Origin: Coturnix japonica
Lineage: Eukaryota; Chordata; Aves; Galliformes; Phasianidae
Reading direction: 5' to 3'
Assembly (NCBI RefSeq): GCF_001577835.2
Contig: NC_029520.1
Location: forward strand, 48,903,342-48,967,341
DNA length: 64,000 bases
Below the pieces are notes generated by a model that had not been told where the DNA came from, searched no databases, and saw nothing but the letters and a program-made list of their open reading frames with translations. Positions 50,870 to 62,500 of this stretch are shown here, one piece after another. Both the position numbers and the translations under genes were made by a program. Every line of letters starts with the position of its first letter. Positions within the stretch are counted from its first letter, which is position 1.

Positions 50870-50934
50870 AATGCGGCAGTGAATCAGACCCTTCGTGTTT
50901 TGTTTAAATATAAACATATTGAATCAGTGCTTTG

Positions 50935-50967
<33 letters not shown>

Positions 50968-51530
50968 TGAGGAAAGGCTATTCTCGCCAGCCAAGTGTTT
51001 TGACAGCTACAGCAAGGTGGTATGAGTCACTGCCTCCGCCTCAGCCAGCCTTGGAGACAGATACATCTTAATCACATTACGTTTTTTCAGCGCCACACCA
51101 CAATCCCAGGCACGGGGCCAACCTTCCCCCCAGGGATGGAGCGGTGGATCCTGAGTGCGAAGTTTGCCCTCCCTGCCTGGCCGAGCCCGGCTGCTCGGAA
51201 TGCACACAGCAGCACGCAGCGGCTCCCGCTGCCATTAGTGCTAATGGAAGTTGGGAACATAAATCCCATGCGTGGCACTGAGGGGATGGAGGCTGCTGCC
51301 TCCCGGATCTCCCCAACGCAGCTTCATGAGGTCTTTAACTGTACTTTCAAATACATTCCCGTTCTTACTCCTTGCTCTGGGAATAATTACAGCGCCGCGT
51401 GGACCCACAGAGTTATTAAGCATGTTTGGGCAGAGGGCGAGATTAGGCATCTTATCTAAATGGAAATGGAAATTGATTTATAGCACGGCAACTTCATGAT
51501 CAAGCTGCAAATGGCACAAAATAGTCTTCA
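50870..51530. promoter_or_regulatory. Candidate regulatory segment
   Basis: Unique, non-repetitive sequence apart from a T-run of 31 (50,936-50,966). It contains an inverted repeat ccattag-tg-ctaatgg at 51,232-51,247 (head-to-head homeodomain half-sites), a TEAD-like ACATTCC at 51,353-51,359, a GATTA word at 51,441-51,445 and a GATA-type site (cttatct) at about 51,451. Such clustering is typical of vertebrate enhancers but can also occur by chance. Conservation cannot be judged from one sequence. Confidence 0.3.
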
Positions 51531-51659
51531 CCTGCCCCAGGGTCCCCCATCATACAGAGATAGAGCCTCTCCACAGCATGAATTAGTGCTGCTGCTCCCA
51601 GGAGGGCTGCAAGGTCAGCCCAGAGAGGGGGGTTTAGCAAATGACTGAGCAGCTGAAAG

Positions 51660-53699
51660 CAAAGATTGTGCTTTTCCACTTCAAGCAATGGAAAGGAGAC
51701 TGCCAGCCCCAGGTCTGCAGGTTGTACAGACAGCTGCTCTGAGTGTTTTTCCCACCTTTCCTGGGGAAGAGGACGTGTCCCTGCAGCACGATGCTGCAGT
51801 GCTGGGGCCGGAGCAGCTGCTGCTCTCAGTGCATCACTGCAGACGGCTGCAGGGGAAACTTGGGGGCTCACTGGGTGAGCCGGAGCCAACAGCACCTCAT
51901 ACATGAAATGTGCCGGTACCCCATTGGGCTTCCATCACAGCACAAGGGGATGGAAGTGCAAGAGAGCTGGCTGAGACTGAGAGCATCTCTGAGCATGTCC
52001 TGCATGCACAAATAGAAAACCCAATACTTCTGAGCAAGCAGAGATGGGCGTTTATTATCAGTAGGAGATGTGACTTTGACATGGCTGGAGATACTGCTGT
52101 GTCCTTGCAGCTGCCATCAAACTGCAGTGATGAATTCCCCTGCCTCTAACCTCAGCCATGCTGCAATCACAGAGTGCTCAGCTGAAACCCTGCTCTGATT
52201 TCACGTTACACTGCTGCATTTCTCAGGACAAGCAGCCTCAGGTGCCACCGAAGCATTCCCAGCTGGTAACACAAACCACCAAAACACAGGCAGAGAACAC
52301 ATGAATGGGAAACACTGCCAGCCCATGGGTTTCACATGGACTGACAATTGCAGAGCATAGGGATGGATCTCCCACTCCTCACCCAGCCACAGAAATCCCC
52401 TTGATTACTTGAGGGAAGATATCAGCCTTGCTACTGGCTGAAGCTGTGTCTCGGCACTTTAAAACTGCCTTCTTTTGGGGCTTCTAATAGCTTTATATAT
52501 CTCCCTAGTTCATCTGTGTGCAAGACACAGGTGTCAGGATAGTTCTCATGAGTGCATGAAAATAGAGACATAGTGATGGGGCGATTTCTCTGCTCCCTTT
52601 CCCTGCAGCCCTGCTGCCTCCATCCCTCTGACCAAGGGAACAGATAAAGCTCAGCCAGATGCAGCAAAGAAATAGAATAACATCCTATCTCAGTCCCCCT
52701 TTGGTAGAAATATCCCTCACTCCAAAGCCCGGTCAACAGTAGTTGGCAAACGTGGCAGTTACCTGAGGATGTGGAGTCAGTCTGCAAAGGGTCTCTCTGG
52801 GATGACGCCAGCAGTCCCGGTGAGATCTCCTCGCACGGGCTCAGCGAGCATTGCTGGCAGCACAGCCCTGCAGAACGTCACCTGTGGGGGGACCAAGGGG
52901 AAACATGGCTCAGATGGCAGCAGCAGGATGGGCACGAGAGGAGAGAAAAACAGAGTTCTGGTGTCACATCCAACTCATAGAATTGGTTGGAGAGACCGCT
53001 TAGACAGCCTATTCCTAACTCCCAGACTTCACTCTCGCTTCTCAGACAGCCTTTCAGACATAAACCAGAAAGTGAGGAAAAAACCACGTCAGCCTCTCAG
53101 CAGAACGGCTGTAATGCTCCCACAGTGAATAATGCACACACAGCTCCTCGGAATACCCGGAAGTTTGCAGAGCCAGAACACGACTGCAGCCTGAACACAA
53201 CCTCGTGAAACCAAGGGCTGTGATCCCCATCAGCTCTTGTCAGCCCAGCAGGAAACTGAAGGGATACTACTGAAACCACAGCATCATTTGGAGCGGCAGC
53301 GCCCATTTCCCAACAACACAACCCCCCCCTCCCTGCAGAGTAACACAGCTCTGGGCAAAGTCAGATTATGGGTTGAGTGTCCCAGGATTACTGTGCTGTG
53401 TATGTTTCTATGTTTGCTTTCTCGAGGGACACCATGGTGTCGCACCTTCCGGGGCTGAGAAACATCAGCAGACCCGTGTGTGCAGACCCAGCTCCGTGCT
53501 TGTATGTGCAGAGATGCTCGTACTCCCTATGTCCACACATGAAGCAAAAGCAGATCTAAACACCGTGAAAGATAGAGGAAAACAACGTGTGTGCGTGCAT
53601 GCGTGTGTGTGTGTGTGTCTCGCAGCAAGAACACATCTATATTTAGGTGGCTCTCTCATTCCCGAGGATGACACTTAGCAAATAGGCAACAAAAAGTAG
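51660..53699. other. Gene-free stretch with a (TG)n repeat
   Basis: No exon recognised. A (TG)n/(CGTG)n microsatellite lies at about 53,587-53,618. Open frames near 52,431-53,128 are 118-119 codons on opposite strands, without domains. Confidence 0.45.
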
Positions 53700-54241
53700 C
53701 TCCGCTTACTTTGCAGAGTTCTCCCATAGGATGACAGCAGACGGAGCAGCACCTCAGTGCACAGCCCGTAGCCCTGCAGGACTAACTGCGCCCGGCTCGG
53801 CTCCGTGCCCTCTTCCAGCGCGCTGCAAAGCCGGCAGCTCGCACATACCAAACTCCCTCCGTGCCAGCAGCCGCCCGCAGCCCGGCCAGCAAATGCCACG
53901 CTCTCCGACTCGCTGTCCGCAAACACCCTCAGCCCTGCGGCACTCACCCGGCGATCCCCGGCTCTGGAGGGGGAGCTGCTCCCGTCCTTCGTCCTTCCCC
54001 GGCCGCTCCGAGCTGTTGGCTGCCTCTGGAGGTGGTGGCACTGGTGGCAGCTCCTGCGGGTCCCTGCAGCCACTGAGGAGCGCATCACCGCCCGGCTGCA
54101 GCACGCGGAGGTGGGCGCCCAGATGTGCCCGGCACGGATTGGTCCAGCGGGAGCAGATGTTGCCCGGTTGCTAGGAGCGTTGCCAGGCGCTTTGCTAGGA
54201 GACGGTGACGCTCTCCCCATCACTGGAGCGACTCGAGGCGG
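53700..54241 (-). promoter_or_regulatory. CpG island promoter, probably with a minus-strand first exon
   Basis: A sharp rise in GC and CpG content that runs into an assembly gap. An inverted CCAAT box (attgg, 54,138-54,142) and an X-box-like cluster (54,160-54,199) lie at its right side. On the minus strand, 'gatcgccggg' is followed by 'tgagtgcc', a strong splice donor with GT at 53,947-53,946, so a non-coding first exon of ~150-250 bases reading leftwards is likely. A second possible donor (caaa/gtaagc) lies near 53,711. Direction and distance make it the best candidate promoter of the SERTA-domain gene ~6 kb away. It could instead, or also, drive a gene to the right whose exon lies in the gap. 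Confidence 0.55.
54160..54199 (+). promoter_or_regulatory. Four tandem RFX X-box-like half-sites
   Basis: TTGCCCGG (54,160), GTTGCTAGG (54,167), GTTGCCAGG (54,179) and TTTGCTAGG (54,191). The TTGC words start at 54,160, 54,168, 54,180 and 54,192, so the last three are exactly 12 bp apart. RFX factors bind GTTGCYA-type half-sites, classically as inverted pairs; here they are direct repeats. X-boxes are common in promoters of ciliary genes. Confidence 0.45.
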
Positions 54242-54704
54242 NNNNNNNNNNNNNNNNNNNNNNNNNNNNNNNNNNNNNNNNNNNNNNNNNNNNNNNNNNN
54301 NNNNNNNNNNNNNNNNNNNNNNNNNNNNNNNNNNNNNNNNNNNNNNNNNNNNNNNNNNNNNNNNNNNNNNNNNNNNNNNNNNNNNNNNNNNNNNNNNNNN
54401 NNNNNNNNNNNNNNNNNNNNNNNNNNNNNNNNNNNNNNNNNNNNNNNNNNNNNNNNNNNNNNNNNNNNNNNNNNNNNNNNNNNNNNNNNNNNNNNNNNNN
54501 NNNNNNNNNNNNNNNNNNNNNNNNNNNNNNNNNNNNNNNNNNNNNNNNNNNNNNNNNNNNNNNNNNNNNNNNNNNNNNNNNNNNNNNNNNNNNNNNNNNN
54601 NNNNNNNNNNNNNNNNNNNNNNNNNNNNNNNNNNNNNNNNNNNNNNNNNNNNNNNNNNNNNNNNNNNNNNNNNNNNNNNNNNNNNNNNNNNNNNNNNNNN
54701 NNNN
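54242..54704. other. Assembly gap (N run)
   Basis: 463 undetermined bases between the CpG island and a G-rich pentamer repeat. Open frames that cross it are artefacts. Its true length may differ. Confidence 0.99.
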
Positions 54705-54790
54705 TTGAGGTGGGATGGAAAAGGATAGAATGAGTTGGGATGGGGTGGAATAGGATGGGATTGGACACGATGGGATGGGGAAGATGAGAC
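54705..54790. repeat. Pentanucleotide-type minisatellite (GGGAT-like)
   Basis: 'gaggtgggatggaaaaggat', 'tgagttgggatggggtggaa' and 'taggatgggattggacacga': irregular TGGGA/TGGAA units. It abuts the N run, so the gap probably contains more of this repeat. Confidence 0.75.
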
Positions 54791-55332
54791 ACACGTATTA
54801 TGGCTGCAGTGTGTCACAGCTCAGAGCTGAAAAGGGGATGAGTTGCTGCCAGGGTCATTGCAGCAGGGCAAAGAATGGGGAAGTGAAACGCCATAGGTAG
54901 GAGGTGGCAGCCCTTCTTCATGTCTTGCAGGTGGAGAGGACGGCTGATGTCCCATATGGGCAAGCTGAAGGGAGTATAGAGTGGAGCAGCAGCTTCAGGG
55001 GAAAGGATGCCAGGTAGCTGCTCCAGCACAGGGAGAGACTGAGACTGGGATAAACCCAACCCAGTGCCCAGAAGGGAGGGAGTGGTGGGTCTGACTGGGG
55101 ACTGCTGGTAATGCACACTCACAGTCTGCTCTTCCTCTGGGTGACATTCATCTGCCCTCTCACTTCATGCCTATGTCCCCCTCTGGGCACACTCACCATT
55201 CCTTAAGTATTTCTCACACCCCTTCAGAGTGACCTGGCTGGGGCACATATACCCCTGACCCCAAAGAGGCACCACAGCACTCTGAAATCCCATGGGCAGA
55301 AATAGGAATTGCTTCCTGAAGAGATACCATAC
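54791..55332. other. Island between two gaps, no gene recognised
   Basis: About 540 bases with no exon or repeat that I can identify. Minus-strand frames of 66-102 codons lack domains. Confidence 0.4.
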
Positions 55333-55835
55333 NNNNNNNNNNNNNNNNNNNNNNNNNNNNNNNNNNNNNNNNNNNNNNNNNNNNNNNNNNNNNNNNNNNN
55401 NNNNNNNNNNNNNNNNNNNNNNNNNNNNNNNNNNNNNNNNNNNNNNNNNNNNNNNNNNNNNNNNNNNNNNNNNNNNNNNNNNNNNNNNNNNNNNNNNNNN
55501 NNNNNNNNNNNNNNNNNNNNNNNNNNNNNNNNNNNNNNNNNNNNNNNNNNNNNNNNNNNNNNNNNNNNNNNNNNNNNNNNNNNNNNNNNNNNNNNNNNNN
55601 NNNNNNNNNNNNNNNNNNNNNNNNNNNNNNNNNNNNNNNNNNNNNNNNNNNNNNNNNNNNNNNNNNNNNNNNNNNNNNNNNNNNNNNNNNNNNNNNNNNN
55701 NNNNNNNNNNNNNNNNNNNNNNNNNNNNNNNNNNNNNNNNNNNNNNNNNNNNNNNNNNNNNNNNNNNNNNNNNNNNNNNNNNNNNNNNNNNNNNNNNNNN
55801 NNNNNNNNNNNNNNNNNNNNNNNNNNNNNNNNNNN
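55333..55835. other. Assembly gap (N run)
   Basis: 503 undetermined bases; flanks show no obvious repeat. Reading frames across it have no meaning. Confidence 0.99.
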
Positions 55836-56249
55836 AAGGCAAGATGTTACGGGAACACATCCATTCTGGCCACAAGCTGAAGATCCTGGACAACTCCCCG
55901 TCTCCAGTGATCTGGAAGATAAGGGCCCTGGGGCACATGGTGCCTGGATGTGTTACTGCTGGTGGGAAACATGGAGATCCCCTCCTGCTTGTTGCTCCAT
56001 GGTCTGCAGGAAGGTCCCATAGAGCAGAATGTGCCAGGCTTGGTCCCCCTCCCTCATACATGCTGGAAACTCTTCACTTGGCACTCACCTGATCAATACC
56101 TCAATCCAAACCTTACAGCACTGGTTCTTGGCAGGCCCAAGTCCCAGTTTTCAAACACCAACACAGGAACCTCAGACCAGCCTGAGGTCTGTGCAGCTGA
56201 AGAAAAGACCCAGCCACGTACCTATTGCAGACTGCCTCAGAAGTTCCAC

Positions 56250-56720
56250 TTCTCATATTGAAAAGTCAAACGAACTCAAACTAATCTCAGATTTGAATTT
56301 TCTAGGACAATGGGAAGGCGCTGGAATTTAATTGATTTTGATTACCTGCCTTATTATTATGCTGCCAGTAGCGATAGTTCGGGTTGGTGTAATTTTAAAT
56401 TTACTGTGAGATGAATCTGACATTTTTCTGCTGTCGAACAGAGGACTCGAGCAATGCTTCAGCTCTTCACAAAGATGTCGTAATTAGTGCAGTAATCTCT
56501 CTTCTGGACATGGAGATTGAAAAGGAAGACACAGCAGCACGTTCTCTGCACCTCGGAGCTGAATGAACGACGAATGCGCTACTCCAGTGTTCATGAGATT
56601 TATTGTATTTTCTGCTGCAAAGACACCTCTTCCCCTCTGCTGTCAGCACTCAAGTGGGAATTATTAGCTGGCAATAATTTACAGCCAAAAGGTCATCTAA
56701 TCTTCCCCCAGCTGGCTCCA
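56250..56720. promoter_or_regulatory. Candidate regulatory segment
   Basis: Unique AT-rich DNA with SOX-like acaatgg (56,307), a TAATTG homeobox word (56,329-56,334) directly followed by gattttgattacc, further TAATTA-like words near 56,480, and ggcaataatttac near 56,670. It differs in texture from the surrounding GC-richer DNA. This is suggestive only; no conservation data. Confidence 0.25.
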
Positions 56721-57129
56721 GGAAACATTTCCATCCTCTGAGAAGCCTGGAGCAAATTCTTCTAAAATCCAAAGCTTGCTGCTTTCTTCAAGGCAGTTTG
56801 AGCCGTTCTATCTTATTCCCTTCCCACCAGGTGTGCATACAGCTTCCCGGCTAAAGACAGGGCTTGTATGAAATTGGGCTGTCCAAATACTTGGGATAAA
56901 TGTTCTGGCTTGGGAGCTCCAGTCTGGGAGCCCTTCTTCGAGCCAGAGGAGCTGCAGCAGGAGAAGCAGACCTGAGAAGTCACGCTGATGTGCTGTTAAG
57001 CATACAGGGCAGCCAGCAGGCTCACTGCTCTGACATAAGGGCATCAACTCCCTGCGTGTTGGCATGTACAGACCTAAATTCTGCTTTCTGAACACTTGGT
57101 CATGCAAAATGAAGGAAGACGTGCAGCAG

Positions 57130-57230
57130 ATGCTCCATCCCACCCCCACCTTATCCCACCCCACTCCATCCCACTGCATTGTGTTGCATTGCATTGCATT
57201 GCATCCCATCCCATCCCACCCCATCTATTG
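57130..57230. repeat. Pentanucleotide minisatellite (CATCC/ATTGC units)
   Basis: 'ccatcccacccccaccttat', then 'gcattgcattgcattgcatc' and 'ccatcccatcccaccccatc'. The ATCCC units are the complement type of the GGGAT repeat next to the gap at 54,705. Confidence 0.9.
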
Positions 57231-57234
57231 TTAT

Positions 57235-60200
57235 GGAAACATGATCCATACCCTCCCCTCCCATGGGAAAAGTTTTCCCATCTGCCAGGGATGCCTGGCT
57301 GGGAGCTGCTGCCCAGCTGAAGCACATGTTGTTTTCGTGCAATGGAAATTAAACAGAACTGTGAACTGGGACCAAAGTCTCTATTGACAGTGATATTAAA
57401 TGAAAAGATAAGACTTCAAATGCGTGCTGCATAAGATAAAGCCTGGACAGGCAGACAATAGAAGAGTAGGACGCTGTTGGTTTTGGTTCGCTTTTTCTTG
57501 TTGTTTTTCTTTTAAGAATATGGAAAGCAGGATAGCGTAGCGTAGTTAGTATAAAATAATGAATGTGTTTTAAAATGGTTTCGAGCAACTGGGAATATGA
57601 AAAAAACCCACAACACTACCACTTACTTTACTTTAACTGCCAAGTAGAATGAGAAAAAAACCCAGTTCCTTCATCTCACAGCAGTTACATCTCAAGCCAA
57701 TCGTTAAAGACACCTTAAAGAATTAAATTAATGTGCCCTTCTGAATTGAAGCACCAAGCATTCAAAAGATGTCTGCATAGGAGCACCAGTGCTCCCAGGC
57801 AGCACAGACCTCCACAAGTGCTATATTTCTCAACACAGCCAAAGGGACCCACTGACATAATGGCATAATCACTTCCAGGTGGGCAGAAGGCATTGTATAA
57901 GGATGAGATGTACCTGAAAGGCACATTTGAACACGGAGCAGCTGGAGACGTGAGGAGTTGTGTCCCGGACCAATTTCCATTCCTGGCCTGGCCCATTTGG
58001 CTGAGGTGTTCCCAGACGCTGGCTCATCATTGCCCAGCTGGATGAGCAGCTCCCATGATGTCTTAGAACTTTGGATTTCTGCTCTATCTTGCAATTCATC
58101 GTGCCAGAAAATTTGCTGGTATGCGAGACCGTGTTAAGGGTTTGTTTCGTTCTGTTGACCTGTTTACACTTAAAAAGATCAATAGTGAGACTTCAGCAGG
58201 CAGACGGGGAGCAGCAGAACAAACACAGCCTGTTTTCCTGTCCATTTGGGCTCTTTCTTCTAAGCAAGAACCCCAACCCCAACACCCAAATTCCATCACA
58301 TCCCGAGGAGGCAGCTCACCATCGCACCGGCTGACCTTGAGTTGTCAAACTCGTTCCTTTCCACCTCTCTGTGAGTGTTCTTCTGCCAGGTAACACAGTT
58401 TCTAGAAGCATAATTGTCTTTCAGCCATCTACCCTTCTTTCATATGTGATTGAAATTGGCCAAACTGCTCAAAAACGGGGATGGTGGGGGAGAGACTGGC
58501 GAGGAGACAGATGGCAGACAGCTCAGCTCCTCCAGCCTAAATTGGGCTGATTGAGACGTGGGAATGCTTTCACCCTCTCATGAAAAATTCTATCACTCTT
58601 TCGTTGAAATTCAAAGCTTAGTTTCAGGACATTCAAAATGTGACTTTTCCACCTGGCCAAAGCTGGGATGACATGAGGGATATCTTGGCAAAACAGCACT
58701 TGGTGCTTCGCCAAGGAGCAAAGCAGCTCTGAGCAAGGAATTAAAATGCAGCTGGAGGGAGAACAGAGTAATGGGAATAAAACAAAGCAAAACAAGGCAA
58801 AACAAAATGTGGAGTTTGCTGAGGATGGGAGACGGCAGCATGAATTTTAAATGCATCTGAGAAGAAGTGAGCCCGGTCACCCCACCAACATCAGTTCTCA
58901 GCCAAACAACAAGACTCAGTTTGCATCAAAGATCTGTACCACTGGGGTCCTGGAGAGGCAGCCCTGCAGATCCCAGAAGGGATTCAGAAATCCTGGCTCC
59001 CCATATTAGTACATCACTGCTCTCTCAGTGCTCTGAACACTCACAGCATGAAATCACCACTTCTGAATTATTCTTTTGGCTTTTCTTGCCTCAACTTGGG
59101 CACGGGTTACAACGACTACCTGATGGAAGGTTTGATACACACCAGCACATCACGGTGAAAGGCACACACAAGCCAAGTGGCCATCAGACAGGGACGCGAC
59201 CCTCACTGCTGCTGGGATGTGCTTGACCTTGCATTAGCCCAACGCCAGCTCCCCAGCCCAAGGGACCAAGCACACACTGATGACACAACACACATTGATG
59301 AGACAGATAACTAAGAACAGCTCTCATGGGAGAAGCAACGTGCAGACAGACGGGGATGGAGAGGGAGGGATAATTCCCATTCCCCCCAGTTATGCATTAT
59401 GCACTGGCCACCTGCATCTTTGTTCTGGACAAAACACGTCCACCTCTCCTAGATGCATATTCACTTGATTCTGTCACAATAAGAACACAAAGGAAGACAC
59501 GCTGGTTTTGCATGTCTACATGAGCCATCTGCTTCTATTTTATTGATAAAAACCTGCTCACTGAAACAAAATAAGACTGTTTCTAAGGTGTGGATGGTTG
59601 TATATGTGTGCGTGTGGGTAATTTCAGCCCAGAACTCCACAGAAGCTGGGTTTAATGCTTTTTTTTCCCTTTTTTCCCAGTCAGATATCATCGAGACATT
59701 AGCATTCCTAACACAGCATATAATTAGCAAGAGGCAATATATTGTATGATCATGCACGTTAACACTTAAGTAGAATAAAAATGTTTCATTGTCAAGTACA
59801 TGAAAAGCTAAGAATAAACCCGTATCACTCTTCCTGCTGAATATCCAAACATCTTTTCATCATATTTTTCATCCTTTTTTAAAATCAGTTTTGCACTTCA
59901 GCTCCCCTCTTTCAACCGCATGTAGCAAGCAAAACAATGCTGATATCATTCCAGTTGCCACACCAGACAGTTCCAGTCCTTTATTAGCTACACAGAAAGT
60001 ACAGTTTTTCAGTGCAACCTTTGAACCTTTACAGAAGTGAAAAGGGGATATCAATTTGCTTTGTATAACTTTACAAGTATGAACAGTTCCCCTTCTATAA
60101 ACGTATTTATAACCGAGCAAGAAATTCAAGCCCCACAAGCCTTGCTGTGGACATGAAGTGCTATAACATGTCCTGGGATGCGTGGGAGAATGTGCCCAGC

Positions 60201-62427
60201 TGAAAATGCAACAGTAAGACATAAAAACCAACCCTGCCAGAAATGGTGTGCTGTTCCAGAAGGGAAAGAAGCTAACGTGCACTAAGAAATGATTTATTTA
60301 GTACGGTGTGCTTAAATCAATAGTCAGATATACATTGAACCGTGCTGCATGCAAAGGCCTTGGGGGCACAATACCTAAAAAACGTTTTTATATACACATA
60401 TATAAATGCCACGTGGTATTTAAATGCTAAGTCTACTAAATGAATTCTTCGTTTACTCTTCATGACAAACAGAAGGCCAAACTCTGATGGGAAAGAGTCA
60501 CAGAAGAGAACAGAGCACAACAAGACAAAACTCAGAGCTGTGCCAACGGGAAGGAGATGGGATTGGTTTAATTGGAAACCCTGTGCTAAAGATGCTACAT
60601 GGTGACAGCAAGAGACCAGACAACAGGTTTTGTCCTGAGCACCATGAACAGAAGATATTGCTGCCAGGCATGGCCCTGACTTGGAGCAGATCTCTGCAGA
60701 TATTAATGAAAGGATGGGAGATGGTGTGAAGGAAAAGCACCTGGAAAGTGTTAACAAAACAACTGGGATGAGGAAAACAGGCAGCCTTCCTCCCATCTCA
60801 CCAGCAGCAGGACTGTGGTTGGGTCTGAACCCATGGCAGGCAGGACCCAAATTCCCCACTGGTCCCCAGATGATGATTGATGCTGAACTTTTACCTTCCA
60901 TACCCAACTCCTGGGTATTCCCTGATTCTTCTCCAATGTGGGAGCACAGGGGACCTACAGTGCCCTATTCTGAAGTGGGGGGAAGCCTGCAGCATTCCTG
61001 CTGCACCCCAATACAGACAGGTGGTTTGCATGGAGAAGGGAGGGAATGGAACACTAGAAAAGATGAATGATGCCTACCAAGTTCTTTATCCAGGCTACAG
61101 CATTGACCTATATCTGCTTCACAAAGGTGAAAAACATGGATAGCTGTGTGGGCTGAGCAGGAACATCTTCCTGCTGCCAGCTGGCAAACAGCTTGGGGAT
61201 TACAGCATGAGGATTAATAGCCTTTGTCATTTGTAAGTGCAGATGCTAACCTTACTCACATGACGGACTGATCTTCTTTGGATTCTGTGCCTGTTTGCTG
61301 TTCCAGAAAGATGACCTTGGGCTGCTGTGAGAGACAAAATATTTACACATTCATTTCTTAAGACCTACAGTGTAGGCTGTGGGAAGGCATGAGCTCACCC
61401 TGTGCTGGTGAGAAGAAAAAAAGAAGTAGGAAAAAAAAAAGAAGAAAGGAAGTGCTGTATGCCTTCAGCAGTTCTGGAACTAAGGAACTGAGGTGGGAAA
61501 CAAGGGAAACAGCAAAGCCACAGCTCAGCAGCAATGCCAGCACTCAGCCTTCCCTATCCACCACCATCCTGACCACCACTGGGGGCTTTCACTCCTGCTA
61601 AATCTGCATCAGGTTCCCAATAAAAGCCCACGTTAGTTATCCTGTATTTCTTTCCAAGCTGCAAGACCTGTCAGCTTCTGGCTGCATTTATCACTGAAGA
61701 AGATCAGCTGGATGCCAGCATCACTGCCTGAGGTACGAGAACGTTCCGGTGGGTAGCTCTCGCTGCAGGGAAAATCCTGCCTCCCTCAAAGAGCAAGCAC
61801 TTCTACAAACCCTGGCTGCTTTTTTCTTCCCCTCAAACCATAGTTGCAAACATCACACTCGGTACATTTCAAATGGAAAGCGGATGCTCCTGCATACTAA
61901 TTTCTTCGAGCTCTGCTGTCCTTTTAGAGAACACAAAAAACCTAGAAGGAACCAAACAGAAAAGGCTGTTCCCTCCACCTTTAGCTCTGTCCTACTGGGG
62001 CTGAACAGGTGTCACAACCTTGTAAACATTAAAGCATCACAACCCTACCAGCACCTCAGGACATGGCCACATGGCCTCATGCAGCCTTTATCCCTCCATT
62101 TTGGAGGCAAGAGGTAGAGAGGTGAAGTGTGGAGACTGTACAGATTAAAGATGATGATACATATGGGAAAGCTCTGTGGGCATGTGAGCTCCAAGGCCAG
62201 CACCAGCTTCAGCTGAAGGAGAAATGAGCGGCCACCAGAAGAAAGGCCTCCTCTGCCAAGCAGCCACCTTGGGCTTTGTGCTGGAGACATGATCAATAGC
62301 AGCTGGCAGTCTTCTGTTCTGTGAGTCTAAGAACATCCGAAGACGTTCATGACTGTGGATTAATAAATTATGTAAAGCACCAAGTAACTCCTCAGGCTCC
62401 GCAGACACTAAAAATACCAAATTACCT
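57235..62427. other. Gene-free stretch
   Basis: No gene is supported. A minus-strand frame of 196 codons (60,317-60,907) is the longest here; it has no domain, and its hydrophobic runs are what AT/T-rich DNA gives. AATAAA on the minus strand near 60,291-60,297, next to 60,300-60,480, could be a 3' UTR end, but no matching coding exon was found. A purine-rich (GAAA)n tract lies at 61,413-61,450. Confidence 0.4.
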
Positions 62428-62500
62428 CACACAATCCCAGAACTGTAGGGGTTGGAAGGGACCTCTGGGCACCATCCAGTCCAACCCCCTGCCAAATCAG
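62428..62500 (-). repeat. CR1 LINE 3' fragment
   Basis: 'acaatcccagaactgtaggg', 'gttggaagggacctctgggc' and 'accatccagtccaaccccct': a reversed CR1 tail of the subtype that ends in 'ccaaccccctg'. Confidence 0.9.

Noticed and set aside
53675-54817. Open frames of 167-380 codons across 53.7-54.8 kb, and similar ones at 55.2-56.1 kb
   Set aside because: They are open only because runs of N contain no stop codons; flanking parts show no domain.
60317-60907. A 196-codon minus-strand open frame with hydrophobic stretches
   Set aside because: No domain, no supporting splice or promoter signals, and overlapping frames of similar length on the other strand. Length alone is not enough in 64 kb of six-frame translation.
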